DNA of 64,000 bases, taken from Sphingomonas sp. OV641 (GTDB lineage Bacteria; Pseudomonadota; Alphaproteobacteria; Sphingomonadales; Sphingomonadaceae). Each line of letters opens with the position of its first letter. Positions within the stretch are counted from its first letter, which is position 1. The translations under genes were made by a program, and so were the position numbers. The notes under the pieces are model-generated. The model saw only the letters and a program-made list of their open reading frames with translations. It made no database searches and was not told the DNA's origin. Positions 1 to 8,514 of the stretch are shown here, in pieces. The DNA is taken from assembly GCF_900109205.1 (NCBI RefSeq), contig NZ_FNZB01000005.1, positions 73,561 to 137,560 on the forward strand, written 5' to 3'.

Positions 1-813
1 GTCTGGGGCGAGAAGGGACGCGCCGGCTCGATCGACGACGTGATCGACGCGCTGAACGGGACCGGCAACGATCTCGGTCGCGACCTCGGCATCGCGATGC
101 GGCCCTTCTCGCGGGCGGGCACCTATGGCCGCTTCTTCGAGGGCGAGGTGTCGTTCAAGCTGGAGGCCAACCTTACCGTCTTCGAGCTGTCGGATCTCTC
201 CTCGCGCGAGGAATTGCGCAGCGTCGTGCTGACGGCGATCATGTTCATGGCGTCGCAGATGATGCGCCGCGTCGATCGCGCCACGCCCAAGGCGCTGCTC
301 CTCGACGAGGCGTGGCAGATGCTGAAAGGCGGCTCGATGGCCGACTTCATCGAGGCCTATGCGCGCACCTGCCGCAAGTACGGCGCGAGCCTCGTCACCG
401 CGACGCAGAGCCTCAACGACTATTACAAGTCGGACGGCTCGAAGGCGGCGCTGGAGAACAGCGACTGGTTCGTCATCCTCCAGCAGAAGGCCGAGACGAT
501 CGCGGACTTCAAGAAGCACGACCGCTTCGAGATGGACGATCATACCGATGCGCTGCTGCGTTCGCTCAAACGCCAGGGCGTCGAATATTCCGACGTGCTC
601 ATCAAGGGACCCGACATGCTGGCCTCCGGCCGGCTCGTCCTCGATCCCTATTCGGCGACGGTCTATTCCTCCTCGCCGCGCACCTTCGCCGCGATCCACG
701 AGCTGCTCGACCAGGGCCTCACCATGGAGGCCGCGATCGAGCGGATCGCCTTCCCCGACAACCCCGAGAAGTGGAACGATGGCGCGGACGATCTCGCCAT
801 CGCCGCGGAGTGA
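1..813 (+). CDS. traC: TraC, F-type T4SS ATPase, C-terminal part (5' end outside window)
   Basis: This is the last 270 residues of the cytoplasmic VirB4-class ATPase that powers F-type pilus assembly; F TraC is about 875 aa. The reading frame is already open at base 1. The Walker B segment LLLDEAWQML is visible and is followed by the RKYGASLVTATQSLNDYY stretch typical of VirB4/TraC C-termini. The stop overlaps a possible GTG of the next gene, as in a tightly packed tra operon. The Walker A half lies upstream of the window. The assignment is confident from both motif and gene order. Confidence 0.93.
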   Translation, partial: VWGEKGRAGSIDDVIDALNGTGNDLGRDLGIAMRPFSRAGTYGRFFEGEVSFKLEANLTVFELSDLSSREELRSVVLTAIMFMASQMMRRVDRATPKALLLDEAWQMLKGGSMADFIEAYARTCRKYGASLVTATQSLNDYYKSDGSKAALENSDWFVILQQKAETIADFKKHDRFEMDDHTDALLRSLKRQGVEYSDVLIKGPDMLASGRLVLDPYSATVYSSSPRTFAAIHELLDQGLTMEAAIERIAFPDNPEKWNDGADDLAIAAE

Positions 814-818
814 CCAGC

Positions 819-1178
819 ATGGCGACCATCGTCTCCCCCGCCCCCGAGCGTAACGCGACTAGCGCGCGTCCACGGCCCGACTACGGCTTCGCGCTCTATT
901 TCATGCTGCGCGCCACGGGCTTTCTCGCCTCGACGATGCTGATGGCGTTCGGCGTCTACGTCCTGTTCTTCCTCGCGATCGGCGGCTTCTCGCTCGACGG
1001 CATGATGGCGCACCTCGCCAACATGGCGGGGCGCTATGTCGAGGCCGAGCCTTCGCGGATCACCGGCTTCAAGGCGATCGCGGGCACGACCTTCCTCCTC
1101 GCGACGCTCGCCATCGCCTTCTTCCGCCGGCACGCGCTCGTCGCGCTGCTCGCCGACATGAAGGAGAACGCGAAGTGA
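819..1178 (+). CDS. Small membrane protein in the tra operon
   Basis: 119 aa, family not recognised. Hydrophobic segments at about residues 28-52 and 86-104 suggest two membrane spans, and the C-terminus is short and basic. It starts at ATG 819, a few bases after the traC stop; GTG 810 is an in-frame alternative overlapping that stop. Its own stop overlaps the GTG of trbI, so translation is probably coupled. Its position between traC and trbI suggests an accessory inner-membrane part of the transfer apparatus. That role is inferred from position only. Confidence 0.75.
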   Translation: MATIVSPAPERNATSARPRPDYGFALYFMLRATGFLASTMLMAFGVYVLFFLAIGGFSLDGMMAHLANMAGRYVEAEPSRITGFKAIAGTTFLLATLAIAFFRRHALVALLADMKENAK

Positions 1179-1888
1179 GCGCGCCCGGGACCGGCCCGGA
1201 CGCCCGCGCCTCCGCCGAGCCGGCACCCGTCCCGGCCCCGGCATCCGCCGACACCGGCGCTACCGCTGCCGCGACCGCGCCCGCACGGCGCCCGGCAGGC
1301 TTCGCCGGGCTAACCCCCGCGCAGCTCGGCCTGGGCCTGCTCGCCATCCTGCTGGCGATCTGGGGCATGTGGGTCACGCGGACGCTCATGACCCCGACCG
1401 ACCAGCATATCGTGAAGGCCGACCTCTCGCGGATCGTCGGCGATTACGTGCAGGCGCAGGCGCGCAGCGACACGCCGCCCGAGCGCGTCCAGGCCGAGAT
1501 GCGGCGCTTCATGGCCTCGCTCGACGGCGAGCTCCAGCGTCGCGGCAAGGCGGGCGAGGTGGTGCTGGTCGGCGAGGCAGTCCTCTCGAAGAACGTGGCC
1601 GACATCACCGCCGATGTGGCGAAAGCGGTCTATGCGAACGGCGTACCGCGCCCGCGTGCCGGCAGCGGCGCGCTGCGGGGACAGGTCGGGCAGGCCGGAC
1701 AGGGCGTGCCGATGGCCGCGCCGGTCGATCTGGCGTCGGCGTCGCAGCCGGGGATCGGTCCGGTGCCGGGGGCCGCGATCTTCGGTGACGGCCCCGCGCC
1801 CGCCGGCGCTCCGGCGATGTCCGGTCCCGCACCCGCCTCCGACCCGGCGCTCACCGGCGCGGCGGTCTCGGTCTTCGGGCAGCAGTGA
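1175..1888 (+). CDS. trbI: TrbI-like F-type conjugative transfer protein
   Basis: 237 aa with GTG start overlapping the previous stop (GTGA). A Pro/Ala-rich cytoplasmic N-terminus (residues 1-45) is followed by one membrane span (about 48-67, LGLLAILLAIWGMWV) and a periplasmic region. The part from about residue 75 to 155 resembles F TrbI, an inner-membrane protein that affects pilus outgrowth and retraction. F TrbI is only about 128 aa; the extra length is low-complexity Ala/Pro/Gly sequence at both ends. Position between traC and the S26 peptidase agrees with F-type order. Confidence 0.8.
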   Translation: MSAPGTGPDARASAEPAPVPAPASADTGATAAATAPARRPAGFAGLTPAQLGLGLLAILLAIWGMWVTRTLMTPTDQHIVKADLSRIVGDYVQAQARSDTPPERVQAEMRRFMASLDGELQRRGKAGEVVLVGEAVLSKNVADITADVAKAVYANGVPRPRAGSGALRGQVGQAGQGVPMAAPVDLASASQPGIGPVPGAAIFGDGPAPAGAPAMSGPAPASDPALTGAAVSVFGQQ

Positions 1889-2430
1889 TGGCGCAAGCGC
1901 TCGCCCCGGCTTCCGATCCCGCGCCCGCCTGGCGGCCGCGCCGCAACCTGTGGGCGGCGATGGGGCTGTTCTTCGCGGGGAGCATCGCGCTGACCGCGAT
2001 CGCGGACTGGCGCGACACCCACGCGCTGCTCATCAACCAGACCACGTCGCTCCCCAACTGGGCGTTCGTGATCCACAAGACGCATGTCCCCCAGCGCGGC
2101 GACTATGTGTTCTTCGTGCCGCCCGCGCACCCGATCGTGATCCGCCATTTCGGGTCGAACAAGCAGATGTTCGGCAAGATCGTCTACGGCATGCCCGGCG
2201 ATACCGTCGAGCATCGCGGCAATGCCGTACTGGTCGCGGGGCACGTGGTATCGCACACCAAGCCCGCCACCCGCTTCGGCGAGCCGCTGGTGCGTGGGAG
2301 CAACGGCGTGGTCCCGCAGGGCTGCTATTATGTCGGCACGCCCCACAAGGACGGCTTCGACAGCCGCTATGCCGCGATCGGCTATGCGTGTTCGGACAAG
2401 ATCGTCGGGGTCGGGGAGCCGATCCTGTGA
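1888..2430 (+). CDS. TraF-like S26 signal peptidase of the transfer operon
   Basis: About 180 aa, signal peptidase I (S26) family, usually named conjugative transfer signal peptidase TraF (different from the thioredoxin-like F TraF). One N-terminal membrane segment (about residues 21-40) precedes the catalytic serine in TTSLPNW. The general-base lysine is the K of GKIVYGMPGD, which is the conserved box of the family. It probably matures pilin or another exported transfer protein. The ATG at 1888 overlaps the trbI stop (TGATG); a GTG three bases upstream is also possible. Confidence 0.88.
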   Translation: MAQALAPASDPAPAWRPRRNLWAAMGLFFAGSIALTAIADWRDTHALLINQTTSLPNWAFVIHKTHVPQRGDYVFFVPPAHPIVIRHFGSNKQMFGKIVYGMPGDTVEHRGNAVLVAGHVVSHTKPATRFGEPLVRGSNGVVPQGCYYVGTPHKDGFDSRYAAIGYACSDKIVGVGEPIL

Positions 2431-3065
2431 AGGCGATCCTCGAGACCGCCGCCTTCGCCGCGATCCTGACGCTGGGCATGTCGACCCCGATCCGCGCGCG
2501 CGACCACGGCACCGTCGGCCAGACCTTTCCCATCGCGGAAGCCGACCTGCTGACCACGATCGAGACCCGGCTGCGCACGCTCGAGGCGAACGGCGGGATC
2601 GAGCGGATGAACAAGGTTTTCGCCGAGCGATCCGAGGCGCGCATCCGTCGCCCCAAACCCGTCGCCGGCGTGACGCCCGCCGGCGATGCGCGCGAGTGGC
2701 TCTACGATCCGACGATCACGATCGACAAGGATATCCGCGACCCCAAGGGCAATCTCGTCGCGAAGGCGGGCCACACCGTCAATCCGCTCGATTTCGTGAC
2801 CATGCGCCAGGCGCTGGTGTTCGTGGACGGCGACAGCCCCGAACAGATGGACTGGGCGACGAAGCGCTACACCGACGCCAACGCCAAGATCATCATGGTC
2901 AACGGCTCGCCGATCGATGCCATGACCAAACGGCAGCGGCGCTTCTACTTCGACCAGGAAGGCCGGCTCACGGGCAAGCTGGGCGTGCGCCATACGCCGG
3001 CGGTCGCCGAGCAGGACGGACGTGTCGTGAAGATCAGCGAGATCGTGCTGCGGGGGAAAGGCTGA
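2427..3065 (+). CDS. traW: TraW, F-type pilus assembly protein
   Basis: 212 aa, close to F TraW (about 210 aa). A GTG start overlaps the preceding stop, and an N-terminal signal-like segment is followed by the periplasmic domain. Recognisable TraW features are the RDHGTVGQTFPIAEADLL start of the mature protein, the REWLYDPTITIDKDIRDPKG block, and the FVDGDSPEQMDWA segment. TraW works in the periplasm with TrbC and TraU in pilus assembly. The next gene starts on the last base of its stop codon. Confidence 0.92.
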   Translation: MKAILETAAFAAILTLGMSTPIRARDHGTVGQTFPIAEADLLTTIETRLRTLEANGGIERMNKVFAERSEARIRRPKPVAGVTPAGDAREWLYDPTITIDKDIRDPKGNLVAKAGHTVNPLDFVTMRQALVFVDGDSPEQMDWATKRYTDANAKIIMVNGSPIDAMTKRQRRFYFDQEGRLTGKLGVRHTPAVAEQDGRVVKISEIVLRGKG

Positions 3066-3343
3066 TGCCGCTCTGGCTCGATCTTCTGCGCACCCCGATG
3101 GCGGCGCCCGAGACCGGCGAGCTGCGCGCCATGCGCCGCACCTTTCAGGTCCTGTGCGTCCTGTGCGCGGTCGGCGTGCTGGCGATCTCGCCGTTGACCT
3201 CGCTTCTCGGCCGTGCCGCCGGCGTCGGCGTGGCGGCGCTGCTCATCATGACCGCGCTCCACACCGCGCTCTACGTGACCCGCAAGAACCGCGCGGACGC
3301 CGCCTTCCTCGACGCGGCGGTATCGGGGGGCGACGAGGCATGA
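3065..3343 (+). CDS. Small two-span membrane protein between traW and traU
   Basis: 92 aa, no family recognised. Residues about 31-46 and 50-66 are hydrophobic; both ends are charged (MRRTFQ near the start, RKNRADA near the end). The ATG sits on the last base of the traW stop (TGATG) and the stop overlaps the traU ATG (ATGA), so it is embedded in the translationally coupled chain. No F-plasmid gene lies at this place, so it is an addition in this lineage. A role in transfer is inferred from context only. Confidence 0.75.
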   Translation: MPLWLDLLRTPMAAPETGELRAMRRTFQVLCVLCAVGVLAISPLTSLLGRAAGVGVAALLIMTALHTALYVTRKNRADAAFLDAAVSGGDEA

Positions 3344-4359
3344 AGGCGTTGCGCCTCGCCGCGGTGGCGTTCCTTGCCGCCATCGCCGCGATGCTGGCGC
3401 TGCCCGCGGCCGCGCAGGCCCCGTCCAAATGCACCGGCAAGTTCGTGAACCCGATCACCGACGTGTGCTGGTCGTGCCTGTTCCCGATGTCGGTCGGCGG
3501 ATTGAACATCTGGCCGAGCGGTCGTCCCGACACCCCCAATCCCGGCCTGCCGGTCTGCGCCTGCGGCGCGCCGGTACCGCGCATCGGGATCGCGGCGGGG
3601 TTCTGGGAGCCGGTCCGCCTCGCCGATGTCTCGACCAAGCCGTGGTGCTTCGTGAACCTCGGCGGCGCGAAGATCTCGCCCGGCTTCGATATCGGCAACG
3701 GCCAGATCTCGGCGGCGGGCCAGGTCGGCGGCCAGCAGCAGAGCACGTCCAAGTGGCATGTCCACTGGTACATCTATCCGCTGCTTTACTGGATGGAAAT
3801 CCTCGCCGATTTCGTCTGCTTCGAGCAGGCCTCGTTCGATATCGCCTATATCACCGAGGTAGATCCCCTGTGGCAGGACGATACGCTGACCGCGCTCATC
3901 AACCCCGAGGCGGTGGTCTTCTCCAATCCGGTCGCGCAGGCCGCGTGCGCGGGCGACTGCATCGCCGCGACCGCGCGCCTGCCGCTCGATGCGACCTTCT
4001 GGTGCGCCGGCTGCCAGGGACCGATGTACCCGATGAACGGCAACGTCGCCTCGCATGTCGGCCACGTCCAGGCATCGCGTCTCGCGCTCTCGCGCTTCGC
4101 CTTCAAGATGCACCGCGAGGGGCTGGCCTGGGGCACGATGGGCGCGCCTGGCCTCTGCAACAAATATCCGATGCCGATGCTCAGGAAGCAGCAATATCGC
4201 ATCCAGATGACCAACCCGATCGCGACGGTCAGCGGCAAGGCCGCCTGCTCGCCGATCGGGGCGTCCGACATGCCGCCGCAGGCCGGCCGGTCCTTCCCCG
4301 TCAAGGGCGAGGACATGGGCTACCTCGTGTGGCGCAAGCGCAATTGCTGCGTGCTCTGA
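3340..4359 (+). CDS. traU: TraU, F-type pilus assembly/DNA transfer protein
   Basis: 339 aa (F TraU about 330). A signal peptide ends near residue 26 (AAAQA). The mature protein is cysteine-rich with the TraU hallmarks CTGKFVNPITDVCWSCLFP, PVCACG and CAGCQGPMYPMNG. These many cysteines explain the need for the thioredoxin-like TraF encoded downstream. TraU is periplasmic and is needed for efficient DNA transfer. It starts at ATG 3340, overlapping the upstream stop. Confidence 0.95.
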   Translation: MKALRLAAVAFLAAIAAMLALPAAAQAPSKCTGKFVNPITDVCWSCLFPMSVGGLNIWPSGRPDTPNPGLPVCACGAPVPRIGIAAGFWEPVRLADVSTKPWCFVNLGGAKISPGFDIGNGQISAAGQVGGQQQSTSKWHVHWYIYPLLYWMEILADFVCFEQASFDIAYITEVDPLWQDDTLTALINPEAVVFSNPVAQAACAGDCIAATARLPLDATFWCAGCQGPMYPMNGNVASHVGHVQASRLALSRFAFKMHREGLAWGTMGAPGLCNKYPMPMLRKQQYRIQMTNPIATVSGKAACSPIGASDMPPQAGRSFPVKGEDMGYLVWRKRNCCVL

Positions 4360-4370
4360 GGAGAGACCCC

Positions 4371-5114
4371 ATGCGCCGCTTCCTCATCCTCGCTTCCGCC
4401 CTTGCCGGGGTTGCCGGCTTCCAGGCGTTCGCCCAGACCGTCGAGGGGCTCGACCTCGATGCGGTGCGCGCCCGCGCGCAGGCGATGGGTCCCGATGCCG
4501 AAGCCTTCGTCGCCCATGTCCAGAACCGTGGGGACGCCTTTCGCGAGGAAGCCATCGCGGTGCGCGACAAGGCGAACGACAATGCCGTCCAGCTGGCCAA
4601 GGCCGATCTGCCCAGGGGCTATGACGGCGCGGTCGATTTCGACGAGATCATCAAGGGCGCGGGCGCCAATGCGGCGGGCGCGCGCGGCGACGCGCCGCAG
4701 CTCATCGTCTTCGCCAGCCTTTCGATGCCGCCCCAGGCGCTGCGCCGGCTGATCGCGGATACCGCCAAGGCGGGCGGCGTCGTCGTCTTTCGCGGCTTCC
4801 CGAACAATTCGATGCGCGCCTTCAGCGAACAGATGGGCAAGGTCGTGACCGAGCGCGACCAGCTCGCCAATGTCGGCGTCGATCCGCGCCTGTTCAGAGC
4901 GTTCGACGTCCAGGCCGTGCCCGCCTATGTCGCGGTCTCGTCGGACTTCGACCTGTGTTCGGGCTTCTCGTGCAAGAGCGAGGTGCCCGCCTATGACCGC
5001 ATGACCGGCAACGTCACGCTGCGCTATGTCCTCGAAACCTTCGTGGACGCGCGCGGACCCGGTGCCGGCGTCGCCGGCGTGGCGCTGCGCAACATGAGCA
5101 AGGCCGGCGCGTGA
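4371..5114 (+). CDS. trbC: TrbC, F-type pilus assembly protein
   Basis: 247 aa. A cleavable signal peptide (FQAFAQ) and helical N-terminal region precede the TrbC_Ftype domain from about residue 100, with IVFASLSMPPQALRRLI, GVVVFRGFPNNSM and FDVQAVPAYVAV. TrbC is periplasmic and interacts with TraW, being stabilised by it. GAGGAG sits 6-7 bases upstream of ATG 4371, one of the few genes here with its own spaced ribosome site after an 11-base gap. The stop overlaps the traN GTG. Confidence 0.92.
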   Translation: MRRFLILASALAGVAGFQAFAQTVEGLDLDAVRARAQAMGPDAEAFVAHVQNRGDAFREEAIAVRDKANDNAVQLAKADLPRGYDGAVDFDEIIKGAGANAAGARGDAPQLIVFASLSMPPQALRRLIADTAKAGGVVVFRGFPNNSMRAFSEQMGKVVTERDQLANVGVDPRLFRAFDVQAVPAYVAVSSDFDLCSGFSCKSEVPAYDRMTGNVTLRYVLETFVDARGPGAGVAGVALRNMSKAGA

Positions 5115-6904
5115 AGCGTCTCGTCCTCCCTTTCCTCTGTGCGCTGCTCGCTGCTGGCGGCGGCTTCGCACAGACGACGAAGGAGGAGGCACGGCGCGAG
5201 GGCAACGATCTGGGCAAGGCGATGCGTGCCAACGGCGCCAATCTGCCGGGCCAGGGACAGCTTGGCGAACTGCCGGGATACCAGGGCACGACGCTGCCGG
5301 AATCGACCTATTTCAGCGATCCGGATCGCCTGACCGCCGAGGCGCGGCCGATCGCGACCGCCGACCAGAACTTCCGCACCGTGACCGACGCCGACAACAG
5401 CCGCCCGCGCTTCTCGAGCGCCGAGATCGAGGAGGTGACGCGGCGCGGCATGACGATCGCGGACAACCCCGATGCCTATCTCGAGGGACAGCAGCTGGGT
5501 GGCGAGAACGGCACCTGTACGCCGCTGCCGCCCGGTGCCGGTGCCAAAGGCTATTACGAGGCGGTCTGCAACAAGGGGTCGCAGATATCCGAAGGTCCGG
5601 AGACTTGCACCGCGCGGCTCGTGCCGACCGTCGTCAACACCGAGCGCTATTTCTACTACGGGGTGCGCGACCAGAACGAGGGTAACGGCTTTGCCCGCAA
5701 CAGCGTGATGGCCGCCAAGGTCGCGGCGGGCATCTGTCGCACCGAACCTGCCACGCCGCATATCTGTGACGCACAGGTCGAGATGGGCGCGGGCGGCGAT
5801 CGGCCGGCTGACTATCTGCGCTGGTGCAAGGGGCTGAGCTCGATGCGCACCAACGCACAGCTCTATTCCTGTTCGTCCGAAATCCCGCAGGCCGAGATCC
5901 CCGCGCACGTCAACAATCGCACCGGCACCACGTACCTGCGCAAGGAAGGGTCGACCAGCGTCACCGTCACCCGCAACGAGGGAAGCTGCCCGGCGCTGTC
6001 GGACAACGAGGGCTGCACGGCGACCGGCGAAGAGGTCTGCACCGAGGGGCCGGAGACGCGGATGATCGAGGGCGTCGCCGTCACGCAAAGCTGCTGGGCA
6101 TGGTCGCGCACTTTTTCGTGCCGGCGGATCACGCAAGGCAACGACTGCACCGATCTCGATGCCAATCGCCAGTGCACCTTCCTGCGCGACGAATGCCTCG
6201 ACGATCCGCAACAAGGCGCCTGCAAGGTCTCGCAGCGGATCTACAGCTGTCCGCTTCCGGCCGAACAGGCGCCGGGCGACAAGCAATATATCTGCGGCGG
6301 CGATGTCTATTGCATCAACGGCGACTGCGAGCCGATCGAGCGCGAGGCATCGACCGAGTTCAAGGACGCGCTGGTCGCCCTCCATTCGCTGGGCGAGGCG
6401 GGCAAGCAGTTCGACCCCGACAATCTGACCGTCTTCTCGGGCGAGCGGGGTGCCTGCAGCAAGAAGATCTTCGGCGCGTCCAACTGCTGTTCGGGCAAGG
6501 GCGTACCGCTGCTCACCCCCTGGCTGTGCAGCGCGGCCGATCGCGCGCTGGACGAAAAGGACGACAAGGGGCTGTGCCACAAGGTCGGCACCTATTGTTC
6601 GGACAAGGTGCTCGGCATCTGCGTCACTTCGCGCGACGCCTATTGCTGCTTTGGCAGCAAGCTCTCGCGCATCCTCCAGGAACAGGGCCGCACCCAGCTG
6701 AACAAGCCGTGGGGCAAGCCCAAGGACGCGAAGTGCGAGGGTTTCACCATCGAGGAGTTCCAGCGCCTCGACCTCTCGAAGATGGATTTCGCCGAGGTCT
6801 ACGCCGAGTTCACCGACGCCGCCAAACTCCCCGACGAGGTGGAGACAATGGCCAAGATCCAGCAAAAAATTGAGGATTATTATGGTCGTTCGCCTCGCAA
6901 CTAA
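5111..6904 (+). CDS. traN: TraN, outer-membrane mating-pair stabilisation protein
   Basis: 597 aa, matching F TraN (about 602 aa). The GTG start at 5111 overlaps the trbC stop and gives a good signal peptide (FLCALLAAGGGFAQ). The protein is very rich in cysteine, with repeated CxxE/CxxG patterns and the C-terminal KIFGASNCCSGKGV region typical of TraN. TraN sits in the outer membrane and stabilises donor-recipient contact. A 911-aa frame on the other strand across this gene is a codon-bias shadow. Its last 23 bases overlap the next gene. Confidence 0.94.
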   Translation: MKRLVLPFLCALLAAGGGFAQTTKEEARREGNDLGKAMRANGANLPGQGQLGELPGYQGTTLPESTYFSDPDRLTAEARPIATADQNFRTVTDADNSRPRFSSAEIEEVTRRGMTIADNPDAYLEGQQLGGENGTCTPLPPGAGAKGYYEAVCNKGSQISEGPETCTARLVPTVVNTERYFYYGVRDQNEGNGFARNSVMAAKVAAGICRTEPATPHICDAQVEMGAGGDRPADYLRWCKGLSSMRTNAQLYSCSSEIPQAEIPAHVNNRTGTTYLRKEGSTSVTVTRNEGSCPALSDNEGCTATGEEVCTEGPETRMIEGVAVTQSCWAWSRTFSCRRITQGNDCTDLDANRQCTFLRDECLDDPQQGACKVSQRIYSCPLPAEQAPGDKQYICGGDVYCINGDCEPIEREASTEFKDALVALHSLGEAGKQFDPDNLTVFSGERGACSKKIFGASNCCSGKGVPLLTPWLCSAADRALDEKDDKGLCHKVGTYCSDKVLGICVTSRDAYCCFGSKLSRILQEQGRTQLNKPWGKPKDAKCEGFTIEEFQRLDLSKMDFAEVYAEFTDAAKLPDEVETMAKIQQKIEDYYGRSPRN

Positions 6905-7637
6905 ATGGGGAAGCAGCGGGGGCGAAGGCCCGTGCGAGATCCGCATGTCGGTCTTCGAGCTCGCGATGTTCATGCGGATCTTCCGCGATGAAAACCCGGT
7001 CGATCCCGGCGACGTGGCGGCGACGGTCGGCCACTGGTTCGAATGCGACGTGACCGTGGCGCACGTCCGCGCGGTCGCCGACCGCATGATCCGCAAGGGC
7101 TGGCTCACCCACCGCGAGGGGGGCCTTCGCGCCGCGCCGGACGGCCGCGACCAGGCGCGCGTCAGCCTGCACGGCATCATCAACTTCATGCGGATGGGCA
7201 CCAAGCTGCTCGACGTGGCCTTGATGATGAACATCCTCAACGTCGCCAAGCACGAGGTCGACCCGCCGTACGAGGAGGACCTCGATCCGATCGACGAGGA
7301 CCTCGACCATCCGGACGCGCCCGACCGCTGGCTCACGAAGGATGGCTGGACCGATATCGATCCGGCGACCGGCAAGCCCGACCCGTGGCGCAACGGCAGC
7401 GGACCCAAGGGCACCCGCTCTGGAGATGGCGAAGCCGGAAACGCCGCGAGCGCCGGGGCCGGCGAGGAACCGGCCGGGAGTGCCGGTAGCGGTGACGACG
7501 CCGGCGCGGGCGACGCCCCGGCCGATAGCGCCGCGAACGATGCCGACACGGCCGGTGACGACACGGGAAAGCTGGCCACGAACGAGCCCGGGGCGCCGGG
7601 AAAGACCCGGGGGGAGAATGACGATGACGAACGATAG
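6882..7637 (+). CDS. Unknown protein with winged-helix-like N-terminus and acidic tail
   Basis: About 251 aa. ATG 6882 is preceded by GAGG at 6-base spacing; the longer TTG-start reading is less likely. Residues about 15-110 contain a helix-turn-helix-like segment (VTVAHVRAVADRMIRKGWLTHREGGL) similar in pattern to winged-helix regulators. From about residue 125 the chain is acidic, and from about 170 it is Gly/Ala/Asp-rich low complexity, probably disordered. It overlaps traN by 23 bases and traF by about 14. It could regulate the tra operon or be a cytoplasmic partner; no function is established. Confidence 0.72.
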   Translation: MVVRLATKWGSSGGEGPCEIRMSVFELAMFMRIFRDENPVDPGDVAATVGHWFECDVTVAHVRAVADRMIRKGWLTHREGGLRAAPDGRDQARVSLHGIINFMRMGTKLLDVALMMNILNVAKHEVDPPYEEDLDPIDEDLDHPDAPDRWLTKDGWTDIDPATGKPDPWRNGSGPKGTRSGDGEAGNAASAGAGEEPAGSAGSGDDAGAGDAPADSAANDADTAGDDTGKLATNEPGAPGKTRGENDDDER

Positions 7638-8514
7638 GAATCTGGTCCGCCGGTTGCGGATCGTCTGTCTCGCGGCGTTGGGTGTCGTTTTGCTGCCGGC
7701 GACCGCGCCGGCGCAGTCGCTCGCCGAGGCGGCCGCGTACGAGGACGATGCGCGCGCACAGATGGTCGCAGCGCCCGCGTCGGCCGACGAGGCGCAGGCC
7801 GCTGAAGACGCCTTCTACTGCCGCGAGCGCCGGCTCGGGCAATGGTTCTACTGCGAGAAGCCTCGCGCGAAGCCGAAGACGGCGACCCCCGCGCCCACCC
7901 CGCAGGCCTCCGCCAGCGAGCGGCTCGCCGCGATCGGCAAGGAACTCGATGAACTGAAGGCCCGCGCCATCCTCGAGCCGAGCGAGGCGAACGTCATCGC
8001 CTATGTCCGCTACCAGCGCGAGCAGCTCGACCGTGCCTCGACCTTCTCGGACACCTGGCAGCGCGCGCTGTGGCAGAACCCGGATATCGACTACACGCTC
8101 CAGCGCCCGGTCTCGACCGTCGGCAAGCGTGCCTGGACCGATACCCGCAAGGCCGACCGCGACACGGTGATGAACCGCTTGGGCGAGCGGTACGGCATGT
8201 TCTACTTCTTCGCGCAGTCCTGCGCCGCCTGCGAGGTCTTCGGCCCGATCCTGCGCTCAGTCGCCGCCAGCCACCGCATGGCGGTGATGGCGGTCTCGAT
8301 GGACGGGGGACCAAGCAAGGACTTCCCCAACTACGTGGTCGACAGCGGCCAGCGCGCGCGCATGGGCGTGCCCGGCAACGCCGTCCCCGCGCTCGTCCTC
8401 TTCGACACCGTCACCCGCCGCACCGTCCCCATCGGGTTCGGCATCCTCTCGGCCGACGAAATCTCGGACCGCATCTTCACCCTTACCAACACCAAGGTCG
8501 GGAGCGACTACTGA
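7624..8514 (+). CDS. traF: TraF, thioredoxin-fold conjugation protein with CAAC site
   Basis: 296 aa from ATG 7624, which has GGGGAG at 7-base spacing; ATG 7618 is in frame but only one base from that ribosome site. A signal peptide (PATAPAQS) precedes the TraF family segment FYCRERRLGQWFYCEKP and a C-terminal thioredoxin-like domain with CAAC (SCAACEVF). F TraF lacks this CxxC, so this version may be an active periplasmic oxidoreductase or isomerase for the cysteine-rich TraN, TraU and TraH. Its stop overlaps the traH start (TGATG). Confidence 0.9.
   Translation: MTNDRNLVRRLRIVCLAALGVVLLPATAPAQSLAEAAAYEDDARAQMVAAPASADEAQAAEDAFYCRERRLGQWFYCEKPRAKPKTATPAPTPQASASERLAAIGKELDELKARAILEPSEANVIAYVRYQREQLDRASTFSDTWQRALWQNPDIDYTLQRPVSTVGKRAWTDTRKADRDTVMNRLGERYGMFYFFAQSCAACEVFGPILRSVAASHRMAVMAVSMDGGPSKDFPNYVVDSGQRARMGVPGNAVPALVLFDTVTRRTVPIGFGILSADEISDRIFTLTNTKVGSDY

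Noticed and set aside
5024..7759. 911-aa open frame on the - strand opposite traN and the following genes
   Set aside because: It mirrors real genes in GC-rich DNA, has no domain pattern or ribosome site, and traN with its signal peptide and cysteines is clearly the coding strand.
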